Source: Desulfoprunum sp. (lineage in GTDB: Bacteria; Desulfobacterota; Desulfobulbia; Desulfobulbales; Desulfocapsaceae). From it: a stretch of DNA of 14,040 nucleotides. How positions within the stretch are numbered: the first letter of the stretch is position 1; the number at the start of each line of letters is the position of its first letter. The notes under the pieces are model-generated. The model saw nothing but the letters and a program-made list of their open reading frames with translations, did no database searches and was not told where the DNA came from. A program made the translations under genes and the position numbers. The stretch covers positions 1-14,040 of the forward strand of contig JAUYSF010000076.1 of the NCBI GenBank assembly GCA_030696435.1, in the 5' to 3' direction. This document shows positions 1 through 7,312 of this stretch, one piece after another.

Positions 1-48
1 GCCTCGTACATAACCGGCGCAGTTCTTGATATTAATGGTGGACTCTAA
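1..48 (+). CDS. fabG: 3-oxoacyl-ACP reductase FabG-like, C-terminal end only (partial)
   Basis: Only the last 15 codons and a TAA stop are in the window. They read ASYITGAVLDINGGL, which matches the C-terminal signature of FabG-type short-chain dehydrogenases (Y-[IV]-T-G-x-x-[LI]-x-[VI]-[ND]-G-G). In that family this tail helps form the tetramer interface. The family reduces 3-oxoacyl-ACP with NADPH in type II fatty acid synthesis. The next gene is a FabZ-like dehydratase that starts 2 bases after this stop, so the two are very probably co-transcribed and catalyse successive steps. A different short-chain dehydrogenase cannot be excluded from such a short piece. Confidence 0.7.
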   Translation, partial: ASYITGAVLDINGGL

Positions 49-50
49 TA

Positions 51-509
51 ATGCCACCTGATGAGGCTGTCACCTCGCGCATCCCCCACCGGCCACCGTT
101 CCTCTGGGTGGATCGCATCATCAGTTATACACCCGGTGTGATCACCACTGAAAAAAAAATCCCGACTGATCTGGACATCTTCGCCGGCCATTATCCGGGC
201 AATCCTCTTATGCCTGGCGTCCTGCTCTGTGAGGCTATCTTTCAGACAGGAGCCCTGCTAATGGCCCTGATGCAGGAATCCGCCGAACACTCCTCACTTC
301 CTGGAATACCGGTGTTAACCCGCATTGGTGGAGCAAAATTCAAGAGATCTGTCTATCCCGGAGACACCGTCGAAATGACGGTAGAACTCACCGAAACCCT
401 ATCATCCGTCTGTTTTTTCAAAGGAAAGCTCCGGGTTCAGGGAAATATTGCAGTGCAGATCGATTTTTCCTGTGCCTCCATTCCCCCGCCATCTCCCGGC
501 CAGACTTAA
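51..509 (+). CDS. fabZ: 3-hydroxyacyl-ACP dehydratase, FabZ-like hot-dog fold
   Basis: The 152-residue product matches the usual FabZ length (about 150). It carries the N-terminal PHRPPFLWVDRI motif (residues 12-23) and the active-site block FAGHYPGNPLMPGVLLCEAI (44-63). His47 and Glu61 in that block fit the catalytic His/Glu pair of FabZ. The family dehydrates (3R)-hydroxyacyl-ACP to trans-2-enoyl-ACP in the cytoplasm. The ATG lies 2 bases after the stop of the FabG-like gene, which implies translational coupling. The next gene (tolQ) is almost 200 bases away behind a hairpin, so fabZ is probably the last gene of its unit. Whether it serves general fatty-acid synthesis or a specialised acyl pathway cannot be told from the window. 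Confidence 0.92.
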   Translation: MPPDEAVTSRIPHRPPFLWVDRIISYTPGVITTEKKIPTDLDIFAGHYPGNPLMPGVLLCEAIFQTGALLMALMQESAEHSSLPGIPVLTRIGGAKFKRSVYPGDTVEMTVELTETLSSVCFFKGKLRVQGNIAVQIDFSCASIPPPSPGQT

Positions 510-514
510 GTGCC

Positions 515-546
515 TTTCTCTGTAATTTAGAGAAATTACAGAGAAA
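515..546 (+). terminator. Perfect 14-bp hairpin after fabZ, possible terminator
   Basis: Bases 515-528 (TTTCTCTGTAATTT) and 533-546 (AAATTACAGAGAAA) are exact reverse complements separated by a 4-base AGAG loop. It starts 5 bases after the fabZ stop. The stem is AT-rich and no U-run follows it directly; a run of six T lies only at 565-570. It may therefore be a weak terminator, an mRNA-stabilising 3' hairpin, or a palindromic protein-binding site ahead of tolQ. Confidence 0.45.
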
Positions 547-559
547 CTCAACTGATATA

Positions 560-588
560 TTGAATTTTTTACGCAGAGCAAGTAAACT
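560..588 (+). promoter_or_regulatory. Possible sigma-70 type promoter for the tol operon
   Basis: TTGAAT (560-565) and TAAACT (583-588) are separated by 17 bases. Each matches the consensus at 4 of 6 positions. It lies in the only sizeable gap upstream of tolQ, after the fabZ hairpin, where an operon promoter is expected. The match is modest and the choice is tentative. Confidence 0.25.
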
Positions 589-708
589 ACCAGATTTAGT
601 ATAGCAGTCCTATCTTCACTCTTTACAGAGGCTTAACTACCGGGAATTACCGGGTCAGCCATACGGGGAAAAAACCGGGATGCGCTGATTTACAGTAAGG
701 ATTTTTTC

Positions 709-1410
709 GTGCAGCTCTCAATCACCGATATGATTTTACATGCAGGGCCGGTAGCCCAACTGGTCATGCTGACGTTGCTCATTTTTTCAACCGTATCCTG
801 GGCAATTGTCTTTATGAAGGTTCGTCTTTTTCGCAAGGTTCGCTTGGACAGTGAGGATTTTCTGGAGACCTTCTGGTCATCAACCAACCTGAATGAGGCG
901 CACAAGGCGGCAGAAGACTTTGATTTCAGCCCCGAGGCCTCGGTTTTTGCTGCGGGTTTTACAGAGTTACAGAAAATAAACAGGAGCCGTAATCGCAAAG
1001 ACGAAGCCCCCTCAACCGACACCCTAGAGATGCAGCTTGCAACGATGGATAACCTGAAAAGGGCGGTCCGCAAAGCTGAAGCACAGGAGATGACCAAGAT
1101 GGCAAGCTCCCTTGCCTTTCTCGCCACGACCGGCAGTGCTACACCTTTTATCGGCCTTTTTGGTACCGTCTGGGGTATTATGGCCTCCTTCCATGATATC
1201 GGTCAACGCGGTTCCGCATCGCTTGCGGTCGTGGCCCCCGGCATTTCTGAGGCCTTGATTGCCACTGCCGCAGGTTTGGCTGTTGCAATTCCGGCAGTCA
1301 TCTTTTACAATTTTTTTTCCAACAAACTGAGCGATATTGACGGTAACATGCAAAATTTCACCACCGATTTCCTCAATCTTGTCGAAAGGGACCTTCTGAG
1401 CAGGGTGTAA
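709..1410 (+). CDS. tolQ: TolQ, proton-channel subunit of the Tol-Pal motor
   Basis: The 233-residue protein belongs to the MotA/TolQ/ExbB family. One membrane segment is near residues 13-36, a cytoplasmic loop spans about 40-130, and two more membrane segments lie near 133-158 and 178-203. The conserved TTGSATPFIGLFGTVWGIM stretch (140-158) and EALIATAAGLAVAIPA (181-196) are the family hallmarks. With TolR it forms the inner-membrane motor that uses proton flow to drive TolA during outer-membrane constriction. Translation starts at GTG, preceded by AGTAAGG (694-700) at a good distance; no better ATG lies nearby. It is the first gene of a + strand operon followed by tolR, tolA and tolB, which rules out an ExbB or MotA role. 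Confidence 0.93.
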   Translation: MQLSITDMILHAGPVAQLVMLTLLIFSTVSWAIVFMKVRLFRKVRLDSEDFLETFWSSTNLNEAHKAAEDFDFSPEASVFAAGFTELQKINRSRNRKDEAPSTDTLEMQLATMDNLKRAVRKAEAQEMTKMASSLAFLATTGSATPFIGLFGTVWGIMASFHDIGQRGSASLAVVAPGISEALIATAAGLAVAIPAVIFYNFFSNKLSDIDGNMQNFTTDFLNLVERDLLSRV

Positions 1411-1471
1411 TTCCATTTCCTTTTTCATACATTGCCACAAACTGACAGCAACATTACCGAGATAGATTTAT

Positions 1472-1891
1472 ATGGGACCAACACAAGGAAGAGGACAAAG
1501 AGGGCTTGTTTCAGACATCAACGTGACACCTCTGGTGGATGTCATGCTGGTACTCCTGATCATTTTTATGGTCACAGCCCCGATGATGACCCAAGGGCTG
1601 GATGTTGATCTGCCGGAGACAACCGCCAAATCATTGCGCCAGGATGATGAACCTCTCATTGTCACAATCGACAAGGATTCCAAGATATCCTTAGGCAAGA
1701 CCGAAGTGAATCAGGCCATTCTCTTTCAAGAACTGAGCAAGAAAAATGAGACAGAGAAGAAAGAGCCGATCTATCTTAAAGCCGACAAAGATGTGGCCTA
1801 TGGTGTTGTCGTCTCGATCATGGCAGACATCAAGACAGCCGGCTTTGACAAACTCGGCATGATCACCAAACCAGCGGATAATGTCAAATAA
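1472..1891 (+). CDS. tolR: TolR, ion-channel partner of TolQ
   Basis: The 139-residue product is an ExbD/TolR family protein with a short cytoplasmic N-terminus, a single membrane helix (about residues 18-38) and a periplasmic domain. The motif SDINVTPLVDVMLVLLIIF (14-32) contains Asp23, the membrane aspartate that carries protons in this family; it sits at the same number as in E. coli TolR. The periplasmic part is thought to bind peptidoglycan and regulate the motor. The gene follows tolQ after 61 bases and precedes tolA. The ribosome site before the ATG is weak (GAG at 1459-1461), but no other start fits the conserved N-terminus. Confidence 0.93.
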   Translation: MGPTQGRGQRGLVSDINVTPLVDVMLVLLIIFMVTAPMMTQGLDVDLPETTAKSLRQDDEPLIVTIDKDSKISLGKTEVNQAILFQELSKKNETEKKEPIYLKADKDVAYGVVVSIMADIKTAGFDKLGMITKPADNVK

Positions 1892-1923
1892 GTATGGTTT
1901 ACCAGGAATATAAGGTGTCATAC

Positions 1924-2865
1924 ATGAACCGCAACGATGAATGGAAGCTGCCGCTTAATCTGGCAATCGGCTTTCATATCATGGTCGCGCTCAGCGCCAT
2001 TTATCTGCCGCATCTTTTTGAGAGCAAGCCCCAATTCACCGACATCTATACCGTCAACCTGATTAATATGGCTGAGCCAGCGGCAGCACCTGCACCAGCA
2101 GCGCCTGTTGCTCCTGCTACTCCTGCGACTCCACCCCAACCAGCTGTCAAGACGCCTCCTAAGGTCATCGAAAAAGCTGCTGCACCGGTCAAAATACCTG
2201 TCAAACCGGCCGCACCGATAGCCGAGGAAAAACCAGCAGAGGAGATAGCACCGCCGGCTCCACCCAAGGCGATTTCTCTTAAACCGCTCAAAAGAAAAAT
2301 AAAAAATAAAATCGTCCCTCCAGATGATACCGTGCAGCGTGAGATGGAGAAACGCGAAAAAGAGGTTGAACGACAGAAGCGCCAGCAACTAGCCGAAAGC
2401 CTCAAAGACGAACAGGCTACGACAGAAGATGCTCGCATTGCTACCGAAGAGCTTGAGGCGGCACGCAAAGAAATGGAAGCAAGCCAACAACAACTCTCAC
2501 AGATTCGGTCTCAGGCAAGTTCTGCCACCGGCAGTCAGAGTTCGCAGGCCACGCAGAGTGGCGGTACCTCGAACGCCTTAAGCGCCAAGTATGCTGCCGA
2601 TATCAAAGTACATGTCCAGCCATTCTTTCAGCTCCCTGAAATCAAGACCTTTGATCCCTCACTGAAAACGGTTGTCGCCATTACCATCAACATCAACGGT
2701 GAAATTGCCGACGCACAGATTGAAACAGGATCTGGGGATGCAATCTATGATCAGTTTGTTCTCAAAAGCATAGAGGCAGCCAATCCCTTGCCGCCTATTC
2801 CTCCCGCCATGCGCAAACAACGTATCATAAGTGTTACTACATTCACTCCGAGTGGCATTCAATAA
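1924..2865 (+). CDS. tolA: TolA-like protein with C-terminal TonB domain
   Basis: This is an energy-transducing rod protein with one N-terminal membrane anchor (about residues 8-30). A Pro/Ala-rich stretch (about 47-120) and a charged, Gln-rich probable coiled coil (about 135-200) follow. A globular TonB/TolA-type C-terminal domain spans about 218-313, with ITININGEIADAQIETGSG and the PLPPIPP turn. The family links the TolQR motor to TolB and outer-membrane partners. I place the start at ATG 1924, giving 313 residues, because AAGGTG (1912-1917) sits 6 bases upstream. An in-frame ATG at 1894 would add 10 residues but lacks a ribosome site and lies only 2 bases after the tolR stop. Position after tolQR favours TolA over TonB. 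Confidence 0.88.
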   Translation: MNRNDEWKLPLNLAIGFHIMVALSAIYLPHLFESKPQFTDIYTVNLINMAEPAAAPAPAAPVAPATPATPPQPAVKTPPKVIEKAAAPVKIPVKPAAPIAEEKPAEEIAPPAPPKAISLKPLKRKIKNKIVPPDDTVQREMEKREKEVERQKRQQLAESLKDEQATTEDARIATEELEAARKEMEASQQQLSQIRSQASSATGSQSSQATQSGGTSNALSAKYAADIKVHVQPFFQLPEIKTFDPSLKTVVAITININGEIADAQIETGSGDAIYDQFVLKSIEAANPLPPIPPAMRKQRIISVTTFTPSGIQ

Positions 2866-2914
2866 AGTAATTATGTATTTAGACTCTATCTCTATCAAAT
2901 TCAGACTCCCTAAG

Positions 2915-4210
2915 ATGACTATGAGACACTCACTCCGCAATCTCTGCCTGTCAGTTCTTATCCTGATTGGATTCTGCACCCCTTTCACTGCCGCCGCTGC
3001 AGCAGACGACCGGCTGTATGTTGATATCACAGCATCGAGCACGCGAAAAATCAATTTTGCCGTACCGTGGTTTGCCTCAGGAGGAATGGCAGACCAGAGC
3101 ATGGGCAAACAACTGGCAGATACGCTGGCCAAGGCCCTGGAATTTCATGGGGTTATCGGTATAACTCCAACTGCTGAGTACGGCGGCAACCAGTCTACCA
3201 ACTGGAAACAACTGGGTGTCGATTACGCCGTGCTGGGCCAGTACAGCCTCTCTGCCAAAAATCTGTCTCTGGAGATCCGTGTCCTCGATATTGCGTCCAA
3301 CCAGACACTCATGGGAAAATCATTCTCTGGTTCGACCCAACAGATTGACGAAATGCTCTTTAAATTCTGTGACAGTGTCATAGAATCCCTCACGGGCAAA
3401 CCTGGCATTGCTTCAACTAAAATCGGTTTTATCTCTTTTGCCAATAATGCCAAGGAAGTCTGGCTGACAGATATCCTTGGCCATAAGCTGAGGCAGGTTA
3501 CCCGTCATAGAAATCTCACAGTTTCTCCACGATTTACTCCAGACGGCCGGAGTCTCTGTTATACTTCTTACCATTCAGGCAACCAGAATCTGTATATCAC
3601 CGACCTAGGGCAGAGCAAAGTTACCCGCGTACTTTCTAAGAGAAAAGGTATGAATCTCGCGCCGGCCTGGTCTCCCGATGGCAGATACATGATCCTGACC
3701 CTCTCGATGAACGGCAATCCCGACCTGTATCTCTGCGACAGCAATGCCAAGATAATCGAACAACTCACCGATCGGGCCGGCATTAATGTCTCCGCCACTT
3801 GGTCACCTGATGGACGACGAATTGTTTTTGTTTCGGATCGAAGTGGTAAACCTCAACTCTATACCATGAATCTCAACTCAAGACAGGTACAGCGTCTGAC
3901 CTTTGAAGGGACCGAGAATGCTGAGCCATCCTGGTCTCCGACAGAGGATCTGATTGTATATTCCAGTCTACGTGATGGAGTCTACCAAATCTGCACAATT
4001 AAACCTGAAGGCGGCACTGCAGCAGTACAGATCACCACTGATCTCAGCCATCATGAGGCGCCTTCCTGGTCTCCAGATGGCAATCAGGTCATTTTTTCCA
4101 AGGGAAGCGGCAACAGACATCAAATATATGCCGTCATGAAAAACGGCAGTTTTCAAAGACCGCTTTTCTCTTTTGCCGGTAGCCACACATATCCGCGCTG
4201 GTCTCGCTAA
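2915..4210 (+). CDS. tolB: TolB, periplasmic beta-propeller of the Tol system
   Basis: The product has a Sec signal peptide (hydrophobic core about residues 10-25, Ala-rich cleavage region 26-30), an N-terminal alpha/beta domain (to about 165) and a WD40-like PD40 propeller. The blade motif [WF]-[ST]-P-x-x-G/E recurs at residues 207, 252, 296, 340 and 385, an even spacing of 44-45 residues, and the protein ends with YPRWSR. TolB binds TolA and Pal in the periplasm. From ATG 2915 it has 431 residues, matching the usual length of about 430. In-frame ATG 2873 (14 residues longer, 7 bases after the tolA stop) and ATG 2921 are alternatives; none has a clear ribosome site. The fourth blade has WSPTED instead of WSPDG. 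Confidence 0.94.
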   Translation: MTMRHSLRNLCLSVLILIGFCTPFTAAAAADDRLYVDITASSTRKINFAVPWFASGGMADQSMGKQLADTLAKALEFHGVIGITPTAEYGGNQSTNWKQLGVDYAVLGQYSLSAKNLSLEIRVLDIASNQTLMGKSFSGSTQQIDEMLFKFCDSVIESLTGKPGIASTKIGFISFANNAKEVWLTDILGHKLRQVTRHRNLTVSPRFTPDGRSLCYTSYHSGNQNLYITDLGQSKVTRVLSKRKGMNLAPAWSPDGRYMILTLSMNGNPDLYLCDSNAKIIEQLTDRAGINVSATWSPDGRRIVFVSDRSGKPQLYTMNLNSRQVQRLTFEGTENAEPSWSPTEDLIVYSSLRDGVYQICTIKPEGGTAAVQITTDLSHHEAPSWSPDGNQVIFSKGSGNRHQIYAVMKNGSFQRPLFSFAGSHTYPRWSR

Positions 4211-4244
4211 GAGCAAAAATTCCAACTCTACATACACAACGACG

Positions 4245-5357
4245 ATGAAAAATCTTATCAGAAATCTTTTTCTTATCCTTGTAATTGCTCCGTTTCTTGT
4301 CCAATGCGCCTCGCAGAATGAAGTCCGGGATCTGCAGTACCAGCTCAGGATCGTCAATAAAAAGTTGGAAGACATGAAGGCCAACACTGTCGGAATGATT
4401 CAGAAGCGACAGGCTGATTCTTCAGGTCAGATGACTCAACTCGAGGAAGAAGTCATGACCCTGAAAAGTCAGCTCCAAGAGACGAATCAACTCAACAATA
4501 ATTTGAAAGAAAAGAATACGGAGCTCGAGACGGCGTTCAACACTTATACCCAGCAAGAAGCCACCAAGCAGGATGAAGTGATCCGCCGTATGGATGAAGA
4601 GAAAACAGCCAAAGAAGCCAAACTGGCAGAGCTTTCCGACAAACTCAAGGCCCAGCAGGAAAGCGTAAAAGTTATCCAGGAAGGTCGAGTTCGTGAAGCC
4701 GAACGTCGAGCCCATGAGGCCAAACTGGCAGCCGAAAAAGCAAAAGCAAAAACCCAATTAGCAGGCAACGCATTGACATCAAGTAGCTCTAATGTTGTTA
4801 AAATTGGGGCAACACAACAAAAGAAGCTTCTCTCCTCTTCAGTTACAACCTCGGAGTCATCCACTTCTGCGCCGCTGACAAAATCAAGTCAGGCTGCTGT
4901 AGAGCCACCGCCAACTACCACGGTTAGCCCAAAAGCGCAGGAAACTGTTGAATTGTCAGGTACTGCCCAAGAGACAGCCTCTCCTCCGGCTAAGGGTGGT
5001 GGTCTTGCTGAAGCAAAAAATCTCTACGGCGGTGGAAAATATCAGCAGGCCTTCACGCTCTATGAACAGTATGTGCGTGATAACGCTACAGGAAGTGAAG
5101 CGATTGATGCCAGATATATGATGGGTGAATGCCTTTTCCAACAAAAGGAGTATGATCAGGCGATCCTCCAATACCAGAAAATTATCGCCCAACAAGCCAA
5201 ACACCCTAAGGCTGCCTCTGCCATGTTGCGTCAGGCAATGTCTTTTGAAAAGCTCTCCGACAATGAGACCGCTAAAATAATTTATCAAAAAATTCTTTCT
5301 AGTTACGGTTCATCGCCAGAAGCTGCCCAAGCCCAGGAAAAGCTTAATAAGATGTGA
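4245..5357 (+). CDS. cpoB: CpoB/YbgF-like coiled-coil and TPR protein, possible lipoprotein
   Basis: The N-terminus is a signal peptide ending FLVQC, so Cys21 may be a lipidated cysteine; Gln at -1 is unusual for a lipobox, where Gly, Ala or Ser is normal. A long heptad-like coiled coil follows (about residues 24-165), then a Ser/Thr/Pro-rich linker (about 170-250) and a TPR domain (254-370) with repeats such as YQQAFTLYEQYVRDN and YDQAILQYQKIIAQQ. This order matches CpoB/YbgF, which ties Tol function to peptidoglycan synthesis at division sites. At 370 residues it is about 100 longer than E. coli CpoB, because the coiled coil and linker are extended. ATG 4245, 34 bases after tolB, is chosen because it directly precedes the signal peptide; an upstream in-frame start at 4173 would overlap tolB. 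Confidence 0.85.
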   Translation: MKNLIRNLFLILVIAPFLVQCASQNEVRDLQYQLRIVNKKLEDMKANTVGMIQKRQADSSGQMTQLEEEVMTLKSQLQETNQLNNNLKEKNTELETAFNTYTQQEATKQDEVIRRMDEEKTAKEAKLAELSDKLKAQQESVKVIQEGRVREAERRAHEAKLAAEKAKAKTQLAGNALTSSSSNVVKIGATQQKKLLSSSVTTSESSTSAPLTKSSQAAVEPPPTTTVSPKAQETVELSGTAQETASPPAKGGGLAEAKNLYGGGKYQQAFTLYEQYVRDNATGSEAIDARYMMGECLFQQKEYDQAILQYQKIIAQQAKHPKAASAMLRQAMSFEKLSDNETAKIIYQKILSSYGSSPEAAQAQEKLNKM

Positions 5358-5372
5358 GATCAAAGGGTTGCA

Positions 5373-6101
5373 GTGAAACTCCGCCTTGACGAAATACTGC
5401 TTTTGAGAAATTACGCTCAAGATAGAGAGAAAGCCCGGGCTCTTATTGGCGCAGGTGAAGTATATGTCAACGAAACCAGAATTGATAAGGCCGGATATCT
5501 CTGCGACCCAGCAGCCCTTATTCGGCTCAAGGAACATTGCCGCTATGTCTCACGAGGCGGCCTCAAACTTGAAAAAGGGCTGCAGTACTTCAAAATCGAA
5601 CCTACAGGCAAGGTCTGTCTCGATGTGGGAGCATCAACAGGCGGGTTCACTGACTGTCTGCTCAAGCATGGCGCCCAGAAGGTTTACGCCGTTGACGTGG
5701 CCTATGGTCAGCTTGACTGGAAGATCCGCCAGAATCCTGCTGTAGTCGTACTAGAACGATACAACGCCCGTCAACTCAAACCGGACCTTTTCTCCGAATC
5801 CATAGATCTTGCGGTAATGGATGCCTCATTTATCTCCATCACCAAACTCATCCCCCCTCTCATCCCCCTTTTTCAAAAAGACGTTTTTGCGCTCCTTGCT
5901 CTCATAAAGCCTCAGTTTGAACTCCCTCGCCACAAGGTCGGCAAGGGTGGAGTCATACGGGATTCAGAGTTGCATGAAGAGGCAATCAGGGGCGTGACGG
6001 AGTTTGCACATACCCTCGGGCTTCGCTCACAAGGAACGGTCGTCTCTCCGATTCTTGGGCCCAAAGGCAATAAGGAATTTCTTATCCACTTGGTTTCTTA
6101 A
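5373..6101 (+). CDS. tlyA: TlyA family rRNA 2'-O-methyltransferase (S4 domain + FtsJ fold)
   Basis: The 242-residue product has an N-terminal S4 RNA-binding domain (about residues 1-60) and a Rossmann methyltransferase domain of the FtsJ type. The SAM-binding motif LDVGASTGGFT spans 83-93. Lys65, Asp150 (in DASFISI), Lys179 (in ALIKPQFE) and Glu235 fit the K-D-K-E catalytic tetrad of FtsJ-like enzymes. TlyA proteins 2'-O-methylate cytidines in 16S and/or 23S rRNA; the old name 'hemolysin A' is probably misleading. The start is GTG with AAAGGG (5362-5367) 5 bases upstream. It begins 15 bases after cpoB, so it is probably the last gene of the tol operon, although its job is not envelope-related. 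Confidence 0.92.
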   Translation: MKLRLDEILLLRNYAQDREKARALIGAGEVYVNETRIDKAGYLCDPAALIRLKEHCRYVSRGGLKLEKGLQYFKIEPTGKVCLDVGASTGGFTDCLLKHGAQKVYAVDVAYGQLDWKIRQNPAVVVLERYNARQLKPDLFSESIDLAVMDASFISITKLIPPLIPLFQKDVFALLALIKPQFELPRHKVGKGGVIRDSELHEEAIRGVTEFAHTLGLRSQGTVVSPILGPKGNKEFLIHLVS

Positions 6102-6152
6102 GAAATATGCCGGTTATAGGCAATCGAGAGCATCTTGCGAAGGGAAGAAAAT

Positions 6153-6551
6153 TCAACAACAGACCTTCTTTTCGTCTGCCATTACCTCCCTCAATATAGT
6201 GCAGAATTCCTCATAGCCAAGTGTAGTGTTGATACCGGGGCATGACTCAGCAATGGTATGAAAATTCATTACATCTTGGAGGATAGACGGGTGCAGAGGC
6301 CACTGCCCACAGCGCCAGGGACGTCCGGAATGCACAAGGCAACCTTCATTATAAAAGATACAGTGCCCGTTGACTGTCTTCATCTGGACACACGTCCCGG
6401 TTACCCGCCAGTAACGATCACGCACCTCCTCCACGCTCAGGCCGAGACAATGCACCATTCGTCGTTGATCGTCTTCATCCAGTGAGACTGTGGTTTCTCC
6501 CTGGCAACAGAAACCACAGCGCTGACAGTTGAAAATTTTTGCTACTTTCAT
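6153..6551 (-). CDS. YkgJ family cysteine-cluster protein
   Basis: The 132-residue protein belongs to the YkgJ/CxxCxxCC family of putative Zn- or Fe-binding proteins. Cys9, Cys12, Cys15 and Cys16 form the CxxCxxCC signature. Further conserved cysteines are Cys54, Cys64, Cys71 and Cys81, the last three in a GHCIFYNEGCLVH...RPWRCGQWP context. The real function of the family is unknown; metal binding is inferred from the cysteines. There is no signal peptide or membrane segment, so it is probably cytoplasmic. It ends facing tlyA, 51 bases away, with no clear terminator between them. It lies 114 bases downstream of algH on the same strand and may share its transcript. The C-terminus ends in an extra CC pair. 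Confidence 0.85.
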   Translation of the reverse strand: MKVAKIFNCQRCGFCCQGETTVSLDEDDQRRMVHCLGLSVEEVRDRYWRVTGTCVQMKTVNGHCIFYNEGCLVHSGRPWRCGQWPLHPSILQDVMNFHTIAESCPGINTTLGYEEFCTILREVMADEKKVCC

Positions 6552-6665
6552 TTCAATTACCGTTACAAACCAAAGAGTCGTTCAGAAATCCAAGAGGCCT
6601 TGTGTTACAAGGTGACTAAACAGGGCGGAATGATCAATGCTGCTCTTGTCGCAAATAACAGAACG

Positions 6666-7241
6666 CTAAGCATATCCTATATAATCGCCAAAAGTGGCGA
6701 TATCGATCCCGAACTGCATGGCAGCGGCCTTCCACTTGAATTCGTCAGCGGTATCAAAAATAATATGATCACTGGCAGGAACGGTCAGCCAGCCATCAGC
6801 CACCAGTTCCTGTTCAAGTTGCCCAGGGCCCCAGCCGGTATATCCTAAAATGAAGAGATATTTCTCGGGTCCCCTTCCCCGTGCTATATCTTCGAGGACC
6901 TTGGTTTCACGCGAAAGTGCGATGGAAGGGCTGATTTCCAGCCTGTATTCAGTCTGATACTCAGATTGATAGAGGATAAAAGCGGATTCAAGTTCCACTG
7001 GCCCACCGATATACACCGGCGGAAGATTCCTGGCAGGAATAGGCAGATGCGCACCATTGAGTATTTCAGTCATGCTAAAGGCCGGGTTGGGCTTATTGAT
7101 CGCCACCCCCATAGCTCCTTCATGACTGTGGGCACAGATAATAATCACCTGTTCCTCAAATCGGGGGTCAGGCATCATTGGTGTGGAAATCAGAAAGGAA
7201 CCCGTCAGGGTATCAATTATTGGTGCACTTCGTGGTGTCAT
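6666..7241 (-). CDS. algH: YqgE/AlgH family protein (UPF0301, DUF179)
   Basis: The 191-residue product matches the YqgE/AlgH family in length and motifs: LTGSFLISTPMMPDPRFEEQ near residues 12-31, HEGAMGVAINKP near 40-51, VYIGGPVE in the middle, and GYTGWGPGQLEQEL in the second half. In Pseudomonas AlgH is linked to control of alginate production, but the biochemical role is not known. The protein is predicted to be cytoplasmic. The start is supported by a strong GGGGGA ribosome site just upstream on the - strand. The gene runs away from glgB and toward the YkgJ gene, with which it may form a small operon. Confidence 0.92.
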   Translation of the reverse strand: MTPRSAPIIDTLTGSFLISTPMMPDPRFEEQVIIICAHSHEGAMGVAINKPNPAFSMTEILNGAHLPIPARNLPPVYIGGPVELESAFILYQSEYQTEYRLEISPSIALSRETKVLEDIARGRGPEKYLFILGYTGWGPGQLEQELVADGWLTVPASDHIIFDTADEFKWKAAAMQFGIDIATFGDYIGYA

Positions 7242-7312
7242 TTCATTCCCCCGGTGAAAAGAGGTTGAGCAGGAACAACTCGTGGTAGAATAGAATCTCT
7301 TTGGACTCCTTT

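Noticed and set aside
690..1440. - strand open frames opposite tolQ
   Set aside because: Their products look like random translation, while tolQ on the + strand has all family motifs.
1918..2468. Two long - strand open frames opposite tolA (1918-2388 and 2046-2468)
   Set aside because: They mirror the Pro/Ala-rich, low-complexity part of tolA, give Arg/Ser- or Gly/Ala-rich products without a recognisable fold, and the + strand gene is clear.
6598..6612. Small hairpin CCTTGT-GTT-ACAAGG between the YkgJ gene and algH
   Set aside because: Only 6 bp with a 3-base loop and no T-run on either strand; it may be chance.
7242..7312. AAAAAGGAG followed by a short frame on the - strand ahead of algH
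   Set aside because: The strong ribosome-like site is followed only by ATT at a proper distance, and the frame of about 17 codons has no protein-like character.
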